Below, one piece after another: positions 1 to 10,591 of a stretch of DNA of 64,000 nucleotides (positions within the stretch are counted from its first letter, which is position 1; each line of letters starts with the position of its first letter). Where the stretch lies: contig NC_006043.2 in the NCBI RefSeq assembly GCF_000006445.2, positions 496,001 to 560,000 of the forward strand, written 5' to 3'. Below the pieces are notes generated by a model. The model was not told the DNA's origin and did no database searches. It saw only the letters and a list, made by a program, of their open reading frames with translations. The translations under genes were made by a program, and so were the position numbers. The stretch comes from Debaryomyces hansenii CBS767 (Eukaryota; Ascomycota; Pichiomycetes; Serinales; Debaryomycetaceae).

Positions 1-650
1 CAGGCGTTTTCTTATTATGTAAGTGTGGAGTACTATGATGACTCATGTTAGAATATCGATATCTATTACTTTTTTCCCAATATCCTTTTAATTATCGCCA
101 ACTATGCTTCTTATCTATCCGTATTATTTCTGTCAAGATTACAATGCTCTCCAATCGGAATTGATTATGATTTAAAATTCTGCTACTTTTCTAGCCAAAT
201 GGAGCCCAGATTTATATTATTGAATTTTCTGATTAGTAGTTATACTTATGATAATGACTACCAATATTTTTTTGGCTGATCAATTAAATATGTCTCCTAA
301 TATCTGTATATTGTTTAATCATTATACTCGATAGACCCTTTTTTATGAAAAATTGGGCGTTCGTCTATCGACTGATGTTGATTACTCAATGCGGAAATAA
401 GTGACAAATGAGTCTCAATAAAAATATATTATTCATTTTAACCTATAATCCCTATAAACAAACAACACAGAAGTAGAACACGAAATATATATATATATAT
501 ATGTATAAGTAGAACAAACAATCAACAGTTTTAATATCCAAAAAAACTAACCAGTAAACAAGCAAAATAGTACATTAAATTAAATGGCCCTCATGTATCA
601 AACAACTCTCGTGGATAAACCCAGACACCATCGAGAAGACGAAACCCATA
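1..650. other. Left-edge intergenic stretch, no gene seen
   Basis: AT-rich DNA with no plausible ATG-initiated ORF and no tRNA fold that I can find. It includes an (AT)n microsatellite at about 484-502. Its right part must hold the 3' untranslated region of the minus-strand gene that ends at 651. An isolated ATGATGA at about 34 resembles a snoRNA C box, but no D box lies at a suitable distance. Confidence 0.6.
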
Positions 651-1175
651 TTAGCCCCAGACAGCGGCACCATTTAGGTTGCGGTGGGTGTCGTTGTTGC
701 CCCAGATGCTGCTTGAGGTTGCGGTGGAGCTGAGAGATCCCGAGAGATATCCAGAAAGCGAACCTGATGCGAGCTGCGTGTCAGTCTTGAAGTTTGGCTG
801 GAAGGGGTCGAAAGTGGTGTAGATCAGTGGGGTGGTGGACACTTTAGGCGATGGCTGTTGCTTTGGGGGTGTATTTGCAGACATTTGGGGGACGGATGGT
901 ACGGCCTGGTACCCTTCCGAATAAGCACCGCGAGACATCTCTGAAGGAACACCTCCAAATACGCTGGTATTCGAGGGGACAAACAGAGGTTGACTTGCCG
1001 ACATGGTGGGTATAAAGGGGACAGCATTATTGCGTCTTGTGTTCTGGTTGGCGTAGGTGTAATGTCTGGGAGGTTGGTTTTCGATTTCGATTAATGCTTT
1101 TTCTATGACGTCGATCTGATTACCAAAAGGCTCCACGGTAATGCATCGTCTGGGGTAGCAGACGGAGTCGACCAT
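651..1175 (-). CDS. Unrecognised 174-aa Ser/Pro/Thr-rich protein with C-terminal WG motifs
   Basis: I do not recognise this family. The frame opens with ATG at 1175 and ends with TAA at 651. Residues 1-45 look ordered (two Cys, acidic and aliphatic residues). From about residue 50 the protein is low in complexity: Ser, Thr, Pro, Gln and Asn with scattered aromatics, then a Ser/Gly/Leu-repetitive stretch. It ends with two Trp-Gly pairs, one in SSIWGNN and one at the extreme C-terminus (AAVWG). There is no signal peptide or membrane segment. Proline-rich tracts with WG/GW pairs are common in disordered RNA-binding or adaptor proteins, but that is analogy only. It is probably a real gene because the frame is clean and the base use matches its neighbours. 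The closest gene is GLE2, on the same strand. Confidence 0.6.
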   Translation of the reverse strand: MVDSVCYPRRCITVEPFGNQIDVIEKALIEIENQPPRHYTYANQNTRRNNAVPFIPTMSASQPLFVPSNTSVFGGVPSEMSRGAYSEGYQAVPSVPQMSANTPPKQQPSPKVSTTPLIYTTFDPFQPNFKTDTQLASGSLSGYLSGSLSSTATSSSIWGNNDTHRNLNGAAVWG

Positions 1176-1473
1176 AGTTATTATTTATCGGTGTGGATGT
1201 GGGTGATAGACGTATCAAATGTGAAGAAAATAGAAATCGAAGAAATAAATTTTATTGGGTTCGTTCGATTTATGTCCCCGGAAATTTTTCAGATGCTCAC
1301 CGTATATCAAAAATGACGATAACGAGGCCAAAAATGCCGGCTAATGGGTCTATAAAAACTCTACATGGCCAGGAAAGGCAGATAAGTAAGCGGAAACCGT
1401 AGAATTAACGTCTATACTATTAAAATACAATAAGAATATGATAACTATACAATAGCGATGAAAGAATATCAAA

Positions 1474-2586
1474 CTAACGTTTCTTTTTTTGTTTGATCTC
1501 TTCGTCTTTGGTAGCATGTAACTTGATCTGGTTAGGGTAATCTGGTTTGTTACCGGTATGGCCTTGAGACCAGTCGTAACTCATAGCGTAGGCGAATATG
1601 GTTCCGTTTTTGTTGAAACAAGTGGCCGGTATGGTGCAGTTGACAGCAGGGAAGGTCTTCAATCTTTGTTTTGCATCTTTGTCCCAGAAACAGAAAGTTC
1701 CATCGGAACCAGCCGTGCTGAAAGTCCCATAGACAGGATGGAATGCAATAGAGTTAACGGAGTAGATGTGAGATTCTGAGTTGGCAGATGTACGCAACGC
1801 CGACGTGGTGTTGGCCCCGGTGGGAGTCTTACGGTGACATCTAAACGAGAAGCCAAACTTACTTTGTTCGCTCTCATCAATATACTGGATCGCACATCTT
1901 CCTTCGATGGACCCGACAGCGAAACCATTCCCTTGTGGGTAGCAGCTTATGGATCTGGTTTGCCATTTCAAGGGGGACATCGAGTTTTTGAAAATCTGTT
2001 GCGGGTTGTTCAAGTCAATGATGCTGATTTGTCTCTCAGCACACCCCACAACCAACAACTTCTGTGACGAGTCCATGCAGTAGACCCTTTCTGGCAAGTT
2101 AACAGTAGATACCGGTTGGGGTGCTCTCATATCCCAGTACTTCAACGTCTTGTCCCACGACCCAGAAACGACCACTTGCGTGTTCGTAGGGCCACATTCA
2201 ACAAAGCGAACGGCCCTTACTGGCGCATCATGTGCCCCTATCTGTTGTGTCTGTTGCGAGGCTATATCGAACAACTTCACCTGTTTATCAGCTCCTCCAC
2301 TAATCACCTTGGTACCGTCAATAGACCATCTGGCACTAAAAACAGGCGCCTCGTGCTCAAACATAGCCCGGCCCTGATTATTACCCGTATTGGGGTCAAT
2401 TTCGTAGATTCGGACCTTTTTGTCCCAACTAGCCGCCACTAGCAAATCCTGTTGGGGTGAGAACGCTATGTCTGATATCGAGTCTTCTGGCGGATTATTA
2501 ATGGTGATATCATTGATCAATTCCTGACCATTGGATGCACTTGTATTTGTGGTGGATGCGGCAGTATTGCTGCTTAAAAATGACAT
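1474..2586 (-). CDS. GLE2: Gle2/Rae1 WD40 nucleoporin, mRNA export factor
   Basis: A 370-residue WD40 protein of the Gle2/Rae1 family, which docks on the GLEBS motif of a nucleoporin (Nup116 in S. cerevisiae) and supports poly(A) RNA export. Visible features are a short Ser/Thr/Asn-rich N-terminus, the [12 protein letters not shown] entry to the propeller, successive blades with [34 protein letters not shown] and [12 protein letters not shown], the family segment SYDWSQGH, and a basic Lys-rich tail. Length fits the family (365 in S. cerevisiae). The frame extends 19 codons further upstream, but MSFLSS at 2586 matches the family N-terminus. It is divergent from the CLC gene across about 263 bp. 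Confidence 0.95.
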   Translation of the reverse strand: MSFLSSNTAASTTNTSASNGQELINDITINNPPEDSISDIAFSPQQDLLVAASWDKKVRIYEIDPNTGNNQGRAMFEHEAPVFSARWSIDGTKVISGGADKQVKLFDIASQQTQQIGAHDAPVRAVRFVECGPTNTQVVVSGSWDKTLKYWDMRAPQPVSTVNLPERVYCMDSSQKLLVVGCAERQISIIDLNNPQQIFKNSMSPLKWQTRSISCYPQGNGFAVGSIEGRCAIQYIDESEQSKFGFSFRCHRKTPTGANTTSALRTSANSESHIYSVNSIAFHPVYGTFSTAGSDGTFCFWDKDAKQRLKTFPAVNCTIPATCFNKNGTIFAYAMSYDWSQGHTGNKPDYPNQIKLHATKDEEIKQKKKR

Positions 2587-2849
2587 CTTGGCTACTTCTA
2601 ATGGATCATAAATCAAGTGGTTTCTTTGTCTATAAAATTTCAAAACATCACCAAATTTTTACCAAATCAACAACCTGTAAAATGTCATTAACCTGTAAAT
2701 CCGTTTTTATTTGATAACACCTGGAACCAGTTATAACTACATGTAGGTAAAAGCATTACGGAACAAAAATTAACTTTTGGTTATTTATTGGTTTGATATA
2801 GAGATTCCAAGTGATTAGGAGTTTGAAGGTTGGAGATCTGGTAAAGAAA

Positions 2850-5312
2850 ATGTCGTTTTCAGTGCCGAATTCAGTCAAAGTGTCTTACGATGATGATGAG
2901 ATACCGATATTATCGTATACTAATGATACACCCATAGCGACAGGTATACGAAGTGAATTAAATCGAAAAGAATACGAAAATAATACTTATATAGACTGGA
3001 ACAAGGAATCGATGTTAGAACCTAAATCTTCAGATGTCGTTTATCGGAAGTGGGCCACTATTATCGTGCTGTCGATTATTTTGGGGTACGTGACAACATT
3101 CATTGATTTGGCGTCGGTGTGGCTTAATGATGTAAAAAAGGGACTTTGCTATGGGGAGATGGATAAATGGTCGCTTTCGAACCCGTACCTGACGTGTCCA
3201 GCTGAAGATTGGTATGACTGGTCGCAGATCTTGGTAGGGAGTCAAGGGTTTATCTCGAATATGTTTATCAATTTTCCTATATACTTCGTTTTTGCCGGAT
3301 GCTGGATAGCGGTAGCGGCTTATATCACGATAAACCGAGATATTTTTATCAAGCAATCAGGAATCCCCGAAATTAAGATCATTATCTCTGGATTCAACTA
3401 TGATTTGCCGGTATACTTAGGAATGCACACTTTCATCTACAAGATATTCGGGTTGATCCTCGTTGTCAGCTCGGGCCTCTGGTTGGGAAAGGAAGGTCCG
3501 TTGGTGCACGTTTCGTGCTGCATCCTTAATATACTCTATGACGCTATTGTGAATAAGAACAATCAGAATGAGGCCGTCAGAAGAGAGCTCTTGAGTGCTG
3601 CAACGGCTACGGGGATATCCGTTGCTTTTAATGCACCAATTGGTGGTGTTCTTTTTGTATTGGAGAGCATGCCTAGTTTTTTCATGCCTACCAAGGTTAT
3701 GTGGAATTCCTTCTTGAGTGCTACCACTGCTGTGGTGGTTCTTACTGGGTTTAAGTTATTTACAGAGGGAGAAAACTTTTATGAGAAGGATTTGTTCCGA
3801 GTGAACTTTGGAAATTTCAGTTGGCTCTTCGTAGAGCTTATTCCCTTTGTTATCTTGGGGGTTCTTGGTGCATTTTATGGGTATATATTCATTAACTTCA
3901 ATGCAAAGTTCTCCTCAAAACACTTCAGAGGTAGAGTACAAGAGAAATTGTGCCAGGTTTTTAAGGTATCCGACTCTTGGGGCAAGTATTTGGAAATTCT
4001 TACTATTGTTGTGCTAACAACTATACTCAATTTCCCGTTTGAAATGACAAAGTTACCATTGCATGCATTTTTGAAAATATTGTTTACTGATTGTCCGGAC
4101 GATTCTAATACAGATTTAGATTCTAACTCTTCTAACTTCATGTGTCTGCCGTCAAATGGCATTACCAGTTTGAAATTGCTCTACATTATTGTTCAAGGGT
4201 TCTTTCTTACATCGTATACATACGGAGTCAATTTACCTGGTGGTGTTTTGATGCCGTCGTTGGTTTTGGGTGCCACAACAGGAAGGTTGCTAGGAATTAT
4301 TTCGCAAGCCTTGCAAAACCAAATTAACTGGGACTCTTTGGCAACTTGTACACAAAATTCATGTCTCGTTTCGCCATCGTCATATGCTGTAATTGGAGCA
4401 GCATCCTTCATGGCAGGAATAACAAAATTAACGATGTGTGTTGTTGTGATAATGTTTGAATTAACCGGTGCAATTACATATGTTTTACCCATTATGTGTT
4501 CTGTCATGATTCTGAAATTTGTTAATGATTGGCTCTGTAACGACAACATCTATGATGCCTGGTTGAAGAATCATTTTAATAGATATGACAGCAACAAAGG
4601 TGAACCAAACGAGGGAAAGGGAAACGGTTTATGTGACTTCACAAATTTGACTGCTACAGTAAAAAACAGATTACCTGATGTCACGATAGCTAGGGCAATG
4701 GTTCCCATAGAGAGGACTAAATACGTTTGCCTTATCCCTGAACAACCGTACACAAATAAAACATTATATCAATTTATGAACGATGATAATCACGAAGGCT
4801 ATCCATTAATCGTGAACGAATCAAACCCAATCAGTTTAGGATATGCCTATAAGACGAATATTGCTTCAAAGTTATCGACAATAGATGATGCATTGGACGA
4901 TTCCGTTATCAGCTTTCAGATCCAAGGCTTACCAAATCATATACTTTCCCAACAATTACATTATGAGCGTTCTTTTGAAACGAAGAATATTATACGATTG
5001 GACATTACCACTGAAAATTCCGTTATCATTACCAATGACCAGACACCTTTAGTTTTAGTTTTAGAAATGTTCGAAAAATTAAGCTTGAACTATCTAATTA
5101 TAATGAATCATAATCCTCATGTGGATCAGCTCATGAGTGGTTTTATCGATCGTTTCATAGTATCCCGATTGATAAATCTGAATTTCCGTAAGCTACAAGG
5201 TGAGGACGCAGATTCAGAAAGTATGCAAGATTATGACATTGAGAACATGTTGGAAGATGACCACTTATTAAGTACTCGGTTGGACCGTATGAGTGTAGAA
5301 TTGATTACATAG
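2850..5312 (+). CDS. GEF1: CLC-type chloride channel/transporter (Gef1-like)
   Basis: An 820-residue CLC protein. In yeast Gef1 works in Golgi/endosomal membranes and supports copper loading of the iron-uptake oxidase. The first ATG is at 2850; the frame is open further upstream only through a GTG. Seen in order: an acidic cytosolic N-terminus, about ten or more hydrophobic helices, QSGIPEIK (the GSGIP-type chloride loop), GKEGPLVH with the gating Glu near residue 215, GGVLFVLE with the internal proton-pathway Glu near residue 272, and GGVLMPSLVLGA. Two degenerate CBS domains follow in the last 230 residues. The retained pair of glutamates is typical of 2Cl-/H+ exchangers. Several yeasts of this clade have more than one CLC gene, so strict orthology to GEF1 is not certain. 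Confidence 0.85.
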   Translation: MSFSVPNSVKVSYDDDEIPILSYTNDTPIATGIRSELNRKEYENNTYIDWNKESMLEPKSSDVVYRKWATIIVLSIILGYVTTFIDLASVWLNDVKKGLCYGEMDKWSLSNPYLTCPAEDWYDWSQILVGSQGFISNMFINFPIYFVFAGCWIAVAAYITINRDIFIKQSGIPEIKIIISGFNYDLPVYLGMHTFIYKIFGLILVVSSGLWLGKEGPLVHVSCCILNILYDAIVNKNNQNEAVRRELLSAATATGISVAFNAPIGGVLFVLESMPSFFMPTKVMWNSFLSATTAVVVLTGFKLFTEGENFYEKDLFRVNFGNFSWLFVELIPFVILGVLGAFYGYIFINFNAKFSSKHFRGRVQEKLCQVFKVSDSWGKYLEILTIVVLTTILNFPFEMTKLPLHAFLKILFTDCPDDSNTDLDSNSSNFMCLPSNGITSLKLLYIIVQGFFLTSYTYGVNLPGGVLMPSLVLGATTGRLLGIISQALQNQINWDSLATCTQNSCLVSPSSYAVIGAASFMAGITKLTMCVVVIMFELTGAITYVLPIMCSVMILKFVNDWLCNDNIYDAWLKNHFNRYDSNKGEPNEGKGNGLCDFTNLTATVKNRLPDVTIARAMVPIERTKYVCLIPEQPYTNKTLYQFMNDDNHEGYPLIVNESNPISLGYAYKTNIASKLSTIDDALDDSVISFQIQGLPNHILSQQLHYERSFETKNIIRLDITTENSVIITNDQTPLVLVLEMFEKLSLNYLIIMNHNPHVDQLMSGFIDRFIVSRLINLNFRKLQGEDADSESMQDYDIENMLEDDHLLSTRLDRMSVELIT

Positions 5313-5445
5313 TACCTGATAGAAGTCATTTACGTTTATATTGCATTTTCAGCATCTGTAGATTTTTGTAGTGCGATATTTCACCACAATATGACATGCT
5401 AGCCATTTAGCATGAATTGAAAGTTGGTAATATTATAAAGTAGGT

Positions 5446-6678
5446 ATGGCTTCGTCTAAACCTCCACAAACTACCCTTGTATTTGAGAATTTACCTAATG
5501 AGGCAAATCTCAACTTATGGTTGATGGGAATAGATACCCAATTTTTCAATATCAATAATATATTTCGGGGTATAAAGCTTATACCGGCAGGGATCCATTT
5601 ATTTCACTATTCAATTCCCCCCGGTAATGGAACCATAAACGACAATGAATTACCTTCGGAAACAATAATATCCTCTAGTTCACGTTTAGGTTTTTGGTTT
5701 GACTGTAAAGATAATGATGTGTTAATATTACGATGGGATGATGCTTTGGAACGACTCAATATTATCAATCCACATAAGGATGAAGAACAATTGAATTATA
5801 CTAAATGCTTGAATAGCATTGGAGATATTTACTCGTATATGGTGAGTTATCCAGAAGATGCTCTGAAATGGTTGAATACATCCATCAGCTACATCGATTT
5901 TGAGGTGATCCAAGAGTTTTTGCCTTGTGATAATGACATGTATTCGGGAGATATTACATCAATGATGCCTTCTAAAGAAGAGAATATGGTTCTACTAGAT
6001 GCGCTCGAGAAAGTTAATCCTCAAGCATCATCTTCGTTGGAGGATCAATCTGACAAAGAATTGAGATATACAATAATACAATTCAAGATTAATAAAGAAA
6101 ATACGGAGTCTGTGGAAGAAGTAACTGAAAATTATTTAGACAAGTCATGGTATTTGAGTCAGTTATATGGTAATGACATTGAGTTGATGTTTGGGGAGTT
6201 GCAGCTATCATTCATAAATTTTGTCATACTCGGAAATTTTTGTTCAGGGTTGCAATGGCTAAACATAATAAAATTGATTCTGATGAGTAAGAACTTTATG
6301 AAATCAAGTCAAAAAGTAGCATTGGATTTTTTGACCATATTTCAACACCATTTAGACAAATTGCCAAAGGAATACTTGATCGATGATCTTGCTCTCAACA
6401 ATCTGCTTGACTTGCAGACATACGTCTCAGTATTAGAAAATTTTGCCAGAGATATGTTCCCAAAAGATACCTGGGATCTTAATGGTTGTTGTGGTAAGAT
6501 GAAACTTTCGGGATTCATCAAAGAGAAGTGGCATCGTATACTAGAAATTAACAAGTCCAAGTTCAATATCGATTTTGAGAAGCTAGACAAGAACCGCACT
6601 GATGAAAATCAAATCGAAGTTTATGACTTGAACGATTATGACGAGAATGACGAAGATGCCCCTGCGATAGTGGGATGA
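5446..6678 (+). CDS. AAR2: Aar2 U5 snRNP assembly factor
   Basis: A 410-residue member of the AAR2 family. Aar2 binds Prp8 during U5 snRNP biogenesis and keeps Brr2 off until nuclear maturation. The family-typical N-terminal beta domain is visible: FENLP, GIDTQFF, FRGIKLIPAGIHLFHYS and the GFWFDCKDNDVLILRWDD stretch. A helical C-terminal domain with WLNIIKLILMSKNF follows. The C-terminus is acidic (DLNDYDENDEDAP). Length fits the family, which is 355 in S. cerevisiae and longer in many fungi. It lies in tandem 133 bp after the CLC gene and converges on the HMG-box gene with an 87 bp gap. Confidence 0.9.
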   Translation: MASSKPPQTTLVFENLPNEANLNLWLMGIDTQFFNINNIFRGIKLIPAGIHLFHYSIPPGNGTINDNELPSETIISSSSRLGFWFDCKDNDVLILRWDDALERLNIINPHKDEEQLNYTKCLNSIGDIYSYMVSYPEDALKWLNTSISYIDFEVIQEFLPCDNDMYSGDITSMMPSKEENMVLLDALEKVNPQASSSLEDQSDKELRYTIIQFKINKENTESVEEVTENYLDKSWYLSQLYGNDIELMFGELQLSFINFVILGNFCSGLQWLNIIKLILMSKNFMKSSQKVALDFLTIFQHHLDKLPKEYLIDDLALNNLLDLQTYVSVLENFARDMFPKDTWDLNGCCGKMKLSGFIKEKWHRILEINKSKFNIDFEKLDKNRTDENQIEVYDLNDYDENDEDAPAIVG

Positions 6679-6765
6679 ATGATGTATAGACTAGTTATAA
6701 TTTATTTACAATTTATATACATGATTATGACTTGGTTTGATTATGAGTTGTGAATTTACCCTGAC

Positions 6766-7473
6766 CTATTTGTCATCGCTTTTCTTCTTTTTAAACTGCT
6801 TCTTAAGCTTTTCTTCTCGGGATACAATCTTTCCCTTGTGAATATCCTTCCCGTCATTAAGCAAATTAGCATATGCCTCACGATAATCGTCCTTCTCTTC
6901 TGTAGTCATAGCATTCCATTCATTAGCAATTTCTCTTCTTGACTCCTTTTTATCGAGGTGACTGTATTTTGGGTGTGTTATAGAAAAATAGTAGTTCCAA
7001 GCGTGGATAAACGTCACAGTTCCCAACCTGGATCGCTTTTTTGGCACTGTCGTTTGCTTTGAAGGCGTAACCAAAGACGGCATATCCTCTTTCAACTGTG
7101 TTCTATATAATGCATCGTCTTTTTGTTTTTTAATATCTGCTCTTGTGGTCTTTGTCGTTATTGGCTTGGTACTTAAGTCTACCGTTTGGCCCCAATCATC
7201 TACAACTTTTTGTAACATTTCGTGGGACCTTGGAACATCTTTAATATCGGGATATCTATCTTCTATAGCTTTGTGGATGTTCAGAGTGGTCCATCTATAT
7301 GCATAATATGGTTTCGGAATTATGAACCATCCATAATTTGTATGAATTGCGTGGAAATCATAAGGTTTCTGAACCACCAAGTGAGATGGCAAGAATTCTA
7401 TTGGTTTAGATGTAGCAGTACGGTAACCAGCTTTTGCCAGTACCCCATAGCACATCTTGCTTATCCTTAACAT
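6766..7473 (-). CDS. Mitochondrial HMG-box-like protein, function unknown
   Basis: A 235-residue basic protein starting at ATG 7473; the frame continues upstream only through a TTG. The N-terminus (MLRISKMCYGVLAKAGYRTATSK) has Arg/Lys, Ser/Thr and hydrophobics without acids, as in a mitochondrial presequence. A segment rich in Trp/Tyr follows (about 40-70). Near residues 150-205 comes a stretch resembling one HMG box: an aromatic pair in AWNYYFS, KESRREIANEWNAMTTEEK, then YREAYANLL. The tail is Lys-rich. Yeast mitochondrial HMG proteins such as Abf2 and Gcf1 package mtDNA, so this may be a nucleoid or mitoribosome-associated protein. Assignment to Gcf1 is not secure because only one box is clear. 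Confidence 0.6.
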   Translation of the reverse strand: MLRISKMCYGVLAKAGYRTATSKPIEFLPSHLVVQKPYDFHAIHTNYGWFIIPKPYYAYRWTTLNIHKAIEDRYPDIKDVPRSHEMLQKVVDDWGQTVDLSTKPITTKTTRADIKKQKDDALYRTQLKEDMPSLVTPSKQTTVPKKRSRLGTVTFIHAWNYYFSITHPKYSHLDKKESRREIANEWNAMTTEEKDDYREAYANLLNDGKDIHKGKIVSREEKLKKQFKKKKSDDK

Positions 7474-7642
7474 GTTAAATGCACCCAAGCTCTTGTAAAT
7501 CTCCAGCTTTAGCTACATTGAGTAATTTCTTCGTACAAATATTTTTCGCATCGGGGGGGAGTTTTATCAAATGGCATACTCCAGAATTTGTATTATAACC
7601 TTCTTCCTGACAACATTAATTATAATATAGACGATAGGTAAA

Positions 7643-10591
7643 ATGCAGACACCCAACTCTCCATTATTCCCTGCTCAGAAGTTGACGTTATCACCCAGCG
7701 CAGTAAGTTTGGGTGGATTAACCGGGACATCGTCTGGAGTTGGTAGTTCAACCTTGATACCTCAGTTGCCTGATAAGCCGTTGACAGAAACTTCATCTAT
7801 ACAGGTGTATGTGGTACCAGCAGAAAAGGATTTGTTCATGCAAGGATTTGAGCCAGAAGAATACGAAGGTAGGCCGCCTACATTATTGAGAGGTTGTTTG
7901 TTCTTGCGGGTACTTAAACCGTCCAAAATTAGATCAGTGACTTTAACATTCAAGGGTCAACAACGAACGGATTGGCCAGAAGGTATACCACCTAAAAAAA
8001 CTTCATATGTGGAGCTAAATGACATATTGTCTCATACGTGGCCATTCTACCAGCTGGGAAATCCTCTACACAGCGCTAATGGAGGAGCAGACTTCTTTCA
8101 AGAGTTACTGAAGGATCACAATTCAGAGGTGGAGAACTCGACTCTCAATGTACCACTACCTGTTTCAAGATCACGCTCTCCTGCAGCAGAGAACGGACTT
8201 GGTAACTTTTTCACCAGAAATTTGTCACCAGCTACCAGTTTTATGAGGAGAGCCGCATCACCTTCGTCGACGGTCAACGAATCTTTTTCGGATCTTACGT
8301 CAGTGTTGTCTACTGAGACAGATCCGTTGAAGCCAGCGTTATTTACTCCGGGTGATTATATCTATAACTTTGAACATCCGTTGCACCCATCGATTCCGGA
8401 AACGTCCTCGGTGACATTTGGGGAAGTATTTTATTATATTGAAGCATCAGTTGTAAGAGCTGGAACCTTTAAGCTGAACCTAACTGGGAAATTACCGATT
8501 AATATAATTAGAACACCCTCAGAATCGAATATGGAAGAAAACGAACCAATAATAATAACGAGGGATTGGGATGACCAATTAAGATACGATATTGTTATCG
8601 GGAGAAAATCGATTGTATTAGACTCATACTTGCCGTTAGCATTTAGATTTGTGCCATTATGGGGAAAGGTTGCTTTACATAGAATAAGAGTATACTTGTC
8701 TGAGAATTTGGAATATTATTGTCAGAACAAAAAGGTTCACAGGCTTGAACCTCCCAAGAAATATCTTTTACTAGAACATAAGGCAAAGAAAGGAAAATCG
8801 CTATTATCTGAAAAACTGGGACAAGATGAAGATGAAGACGATGATGCAGAGATATTACCGAAAGAATTGGAATTTCAACTATTTGTTCCAAGAGTGTTAA
8901 GTGGTAGAATCAAGCATGAAATACATCCTGACACGTCATATGAAAATATTCAAGCACACCATTGGATAAAAATTTGTTTAAGGCTTTCTAAAACAGATCC
9001 CGAAGATCCTTCGAAGAGGAAGCATTATGAAATTCTGATTGATTCACCAATTCATATTTTGTCGTCATTAGCTGCACACGTGAATACTTTATTGCCGGCG
9101 TACGATGAGCATCTTGTATTAAGCCCATCCTATAATGTACAAGACCATGCTACTCCACCTTTATCTCCAGAGGTTATACCTATTGACAATACTACTGTAG
9201 CCGGTAGAAATATACTGAGAAAAGGAACTGAGAATAGTGTTTCATTAGATGAAGTAATAGAACGCCCACATGCGAATTTTGAGCATATTACTAACCATAA
9301 CGGCACATTTGATGATTCTGATGCAGATATGCATTTAGAGGCTAACTTGTATCTGCCACCAGATGATAATAGACCAGAAATGGCATCTCCACAAGCTCTA
9401 CCACATCTGGGAACATTTAACTCGCCTATTCAAAGGCCAATCCATTTCGTTAGAAAGCCTTCTATTAACCCTCCTCCATTTCAAGAAAATACTAATGATA
9501 TGCTTATTGGTGTGGATAATCTCCCACCACCAGCATACGAAGAGGAAGATCATTCATTGTCTATGTCACCCTTAAGAATTGATGAAAGTAGTGACAGAGG
9601 AAGAAGTAAGTCAAACCTGCGCTTTCCTGGATTAACCATGACTGTTTCACATGAAGGCCCTGTAAAGAATTTATTAAGCCAACAACTTCGAAAATCTGAA
9701 AGTGAACTCTCCAGAAAGTATGAAAGTGAAGATATTTCTGATAATGTCTCATCTGTTAAGCCTCCAACCATGAGTCCTATAAGAAATGCTGTGAGTCCGA
9801 ATAGACGAGCAACAGATGCAACCAGACAATCAAATTCTAGTGCAAATTCTAGCGACACAGGCTTAACGAATTCAATTATAAGTTCTTCTCAATCTAATGA
9901 AACTAAGAGTACTCATGATCAAGATGAGATGTACGAATCTTCAAATGTGCATAAAATCACCAATAGAAATGAGAAAGCTGATGCAAATAGAAAGTTTAGC
10001 GACGATAATTATGTTCCTGAATCAACCTTCCATGAATCGGAAAACAAAGACAAGTCTCGTCAGTCGTCTATTCTGTCATTGACGTCGTCGCTCGATATAC
10101 CCGTGGAACATACATTACCCTTGTTGAACCACTCTAGCTCATCGTTATTGACTCCTCAATCAAATTTCAAAAGTATGAACTCTTCGATCAATTCATTGAA
10201 TGATAGAAGAACAAGTAATGTACACGAGATCACCAAAATTACCGATTTGGTAGAGGGTGGTTTCAATGACGACCTATACAGAGTGAATGACAACTTGTCC
10301 CATTTAAGAAATCCAAGGATAAAGAAACACTACCAGAATAGTGATCATATGTCAGAGACAGAAATAAATAAACAAAGGCAAAAGTCGTTTGGTGTTATAA
10401 ACAATAACGATTCCGATATGGTAACAAGAATGAGCTCTTCAAGCGAATCGACAGTCCATGGAGATGATACAGTTGGTGCTCTGCCACTTTTTAATTCTAA
10501 TGGTGGTTCCCCTTCTAATACGAATAGTTTATTCAAGCCTCTTTCTGGTTCGCCCGCCCCGGGATTAAATTATGGATTCATTATAGAATAG
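7643..10591 (+). CDS. Alpha-arrestin (ART family) Rsp5 adaptor, Ecm21/Csr2- or Aly-like
   Basis: A 982-residue arrestin-related trafficking adaptor. These proteins recruit the ubiquitin ligase Rsp5 to plasma-membrane transporters and trigger endocytosis. The arrestin N-lobe is seen at about residues 50-140 (RGCLFLRVLKPSKIRSVTLTFKG, then RTDWPEGIPPKK) with a long Ser-rich insertion at about 170-230. The fold resumes with GDYIYNFEHPLHPSIPETS, a typical arrestin segment, and the C-lobe runs to about residue 470. The tail is disordered and Ser/Asn-rich with a PPAY motif (NLPPPAYEEED) near residue 630, the expected WW-domain ligand for Rsp5. The WPEGIPPKK segment argues for the Ecm21/Csr2/Aly branch over Rod1/Rog3. 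I cannot choose among those paralogues. Confidence 0.88.
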   Translation: MQTPNSPLFPAQKLTLSPSAVSLGGLTGTSSGVGSSTLIPQLPDKPLTETSSIQVYVVPAEKDLFMQGFEPEEYEGRPPTLLRGCLFLRVLKPSKIRSVTLTFKGQQRTDWPEGIPPKKTSYVELNDILSHTWPFYQLGNPLHSANGGADFFQELLKDHNSEVENSTLNVPLPVSRSRSPAAENGLGNFFTRNLSPATSFMRRAASPSSTVNESFSDLTSVLSTETDPLKPALFTPGDYIYNFEHPLHPSIPETSSVTFGEVFYYIEASVVRAGTFKLNLTGKLPINIIRTPSESNMEENEPIIITRDWDDQLRYDIVIGRKSIVLDSYLPLAFRFVPLWGKVALHRIRVYLSENLEYYCQNKKVHRLEPPKKYLLLEHKAKKGKSLLSEKLGQDEDEDDDAEILPKELEFQLFVPRVLSGRIKHEIHPDTSYENIQAHHWIKICLRLSKTDPEDPSKRKHYEILIDSPIHILSSLAAHVNTLLPAYDEHLVLSPSYNVQDHATPPLSPEVIPIDNTTVAGRNILRKGTENSVSLDEVIERPHANFEHITNHNGTFDDSDADMHLEANLYLPPDDNRPEMASPQALPHLGTFNSPIQRPIHFVRKPSINPPPFQENTNDMLIGVDNLPPPAYEEEDHSLSMSPLRIDESSDRGRSKSNLRFPGLTMTVSHEGPVKNLLSQQLRKSESELSRKYESEDISDNVSSVKPPTMSPIRNAVSPNRRATDATRQSNSSANSSDTGLTNSIISSSQSNETKSTHDQDEMYESSNVHKITNRNEKADANRKFSDDNYVPESTFHESENKDKSRQSSILSLTSSLDIPVEHTLPLLNHSSSSLLTPQSNFKSMNSSINSLNDRRTSNVHEITKITDLVEGGFNDDLYRVNDNLSHLRNPRIKKHYQNSDHMSETEINKQRQKSFGVINNNDSDMVTRMSSSSESTVHGDDTVGALPLFNSNGGSPSNTNSLFKPLSGSPAPGLNYGFIIE

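Noticed and set aside
20..240. Possible C/D-box snoRNA from ATGATGA near position 34
   Set aside because: The nearest CTGA is about 190 bp away, too far for a box C/D RNA, and no guide or terminal stem is visible.
1193..1402. 69-codon plus-strand ORF between the orphan gene and GLE2
   Set aside because: It begins at GTG, has no recognisable content and lies in the promoter of the orphan gene.
2811..2849. Upstream extension of the CLC frame
   Set aside because: It starts at GTG; the first ATG at 2850 gives a normal N-terminus.
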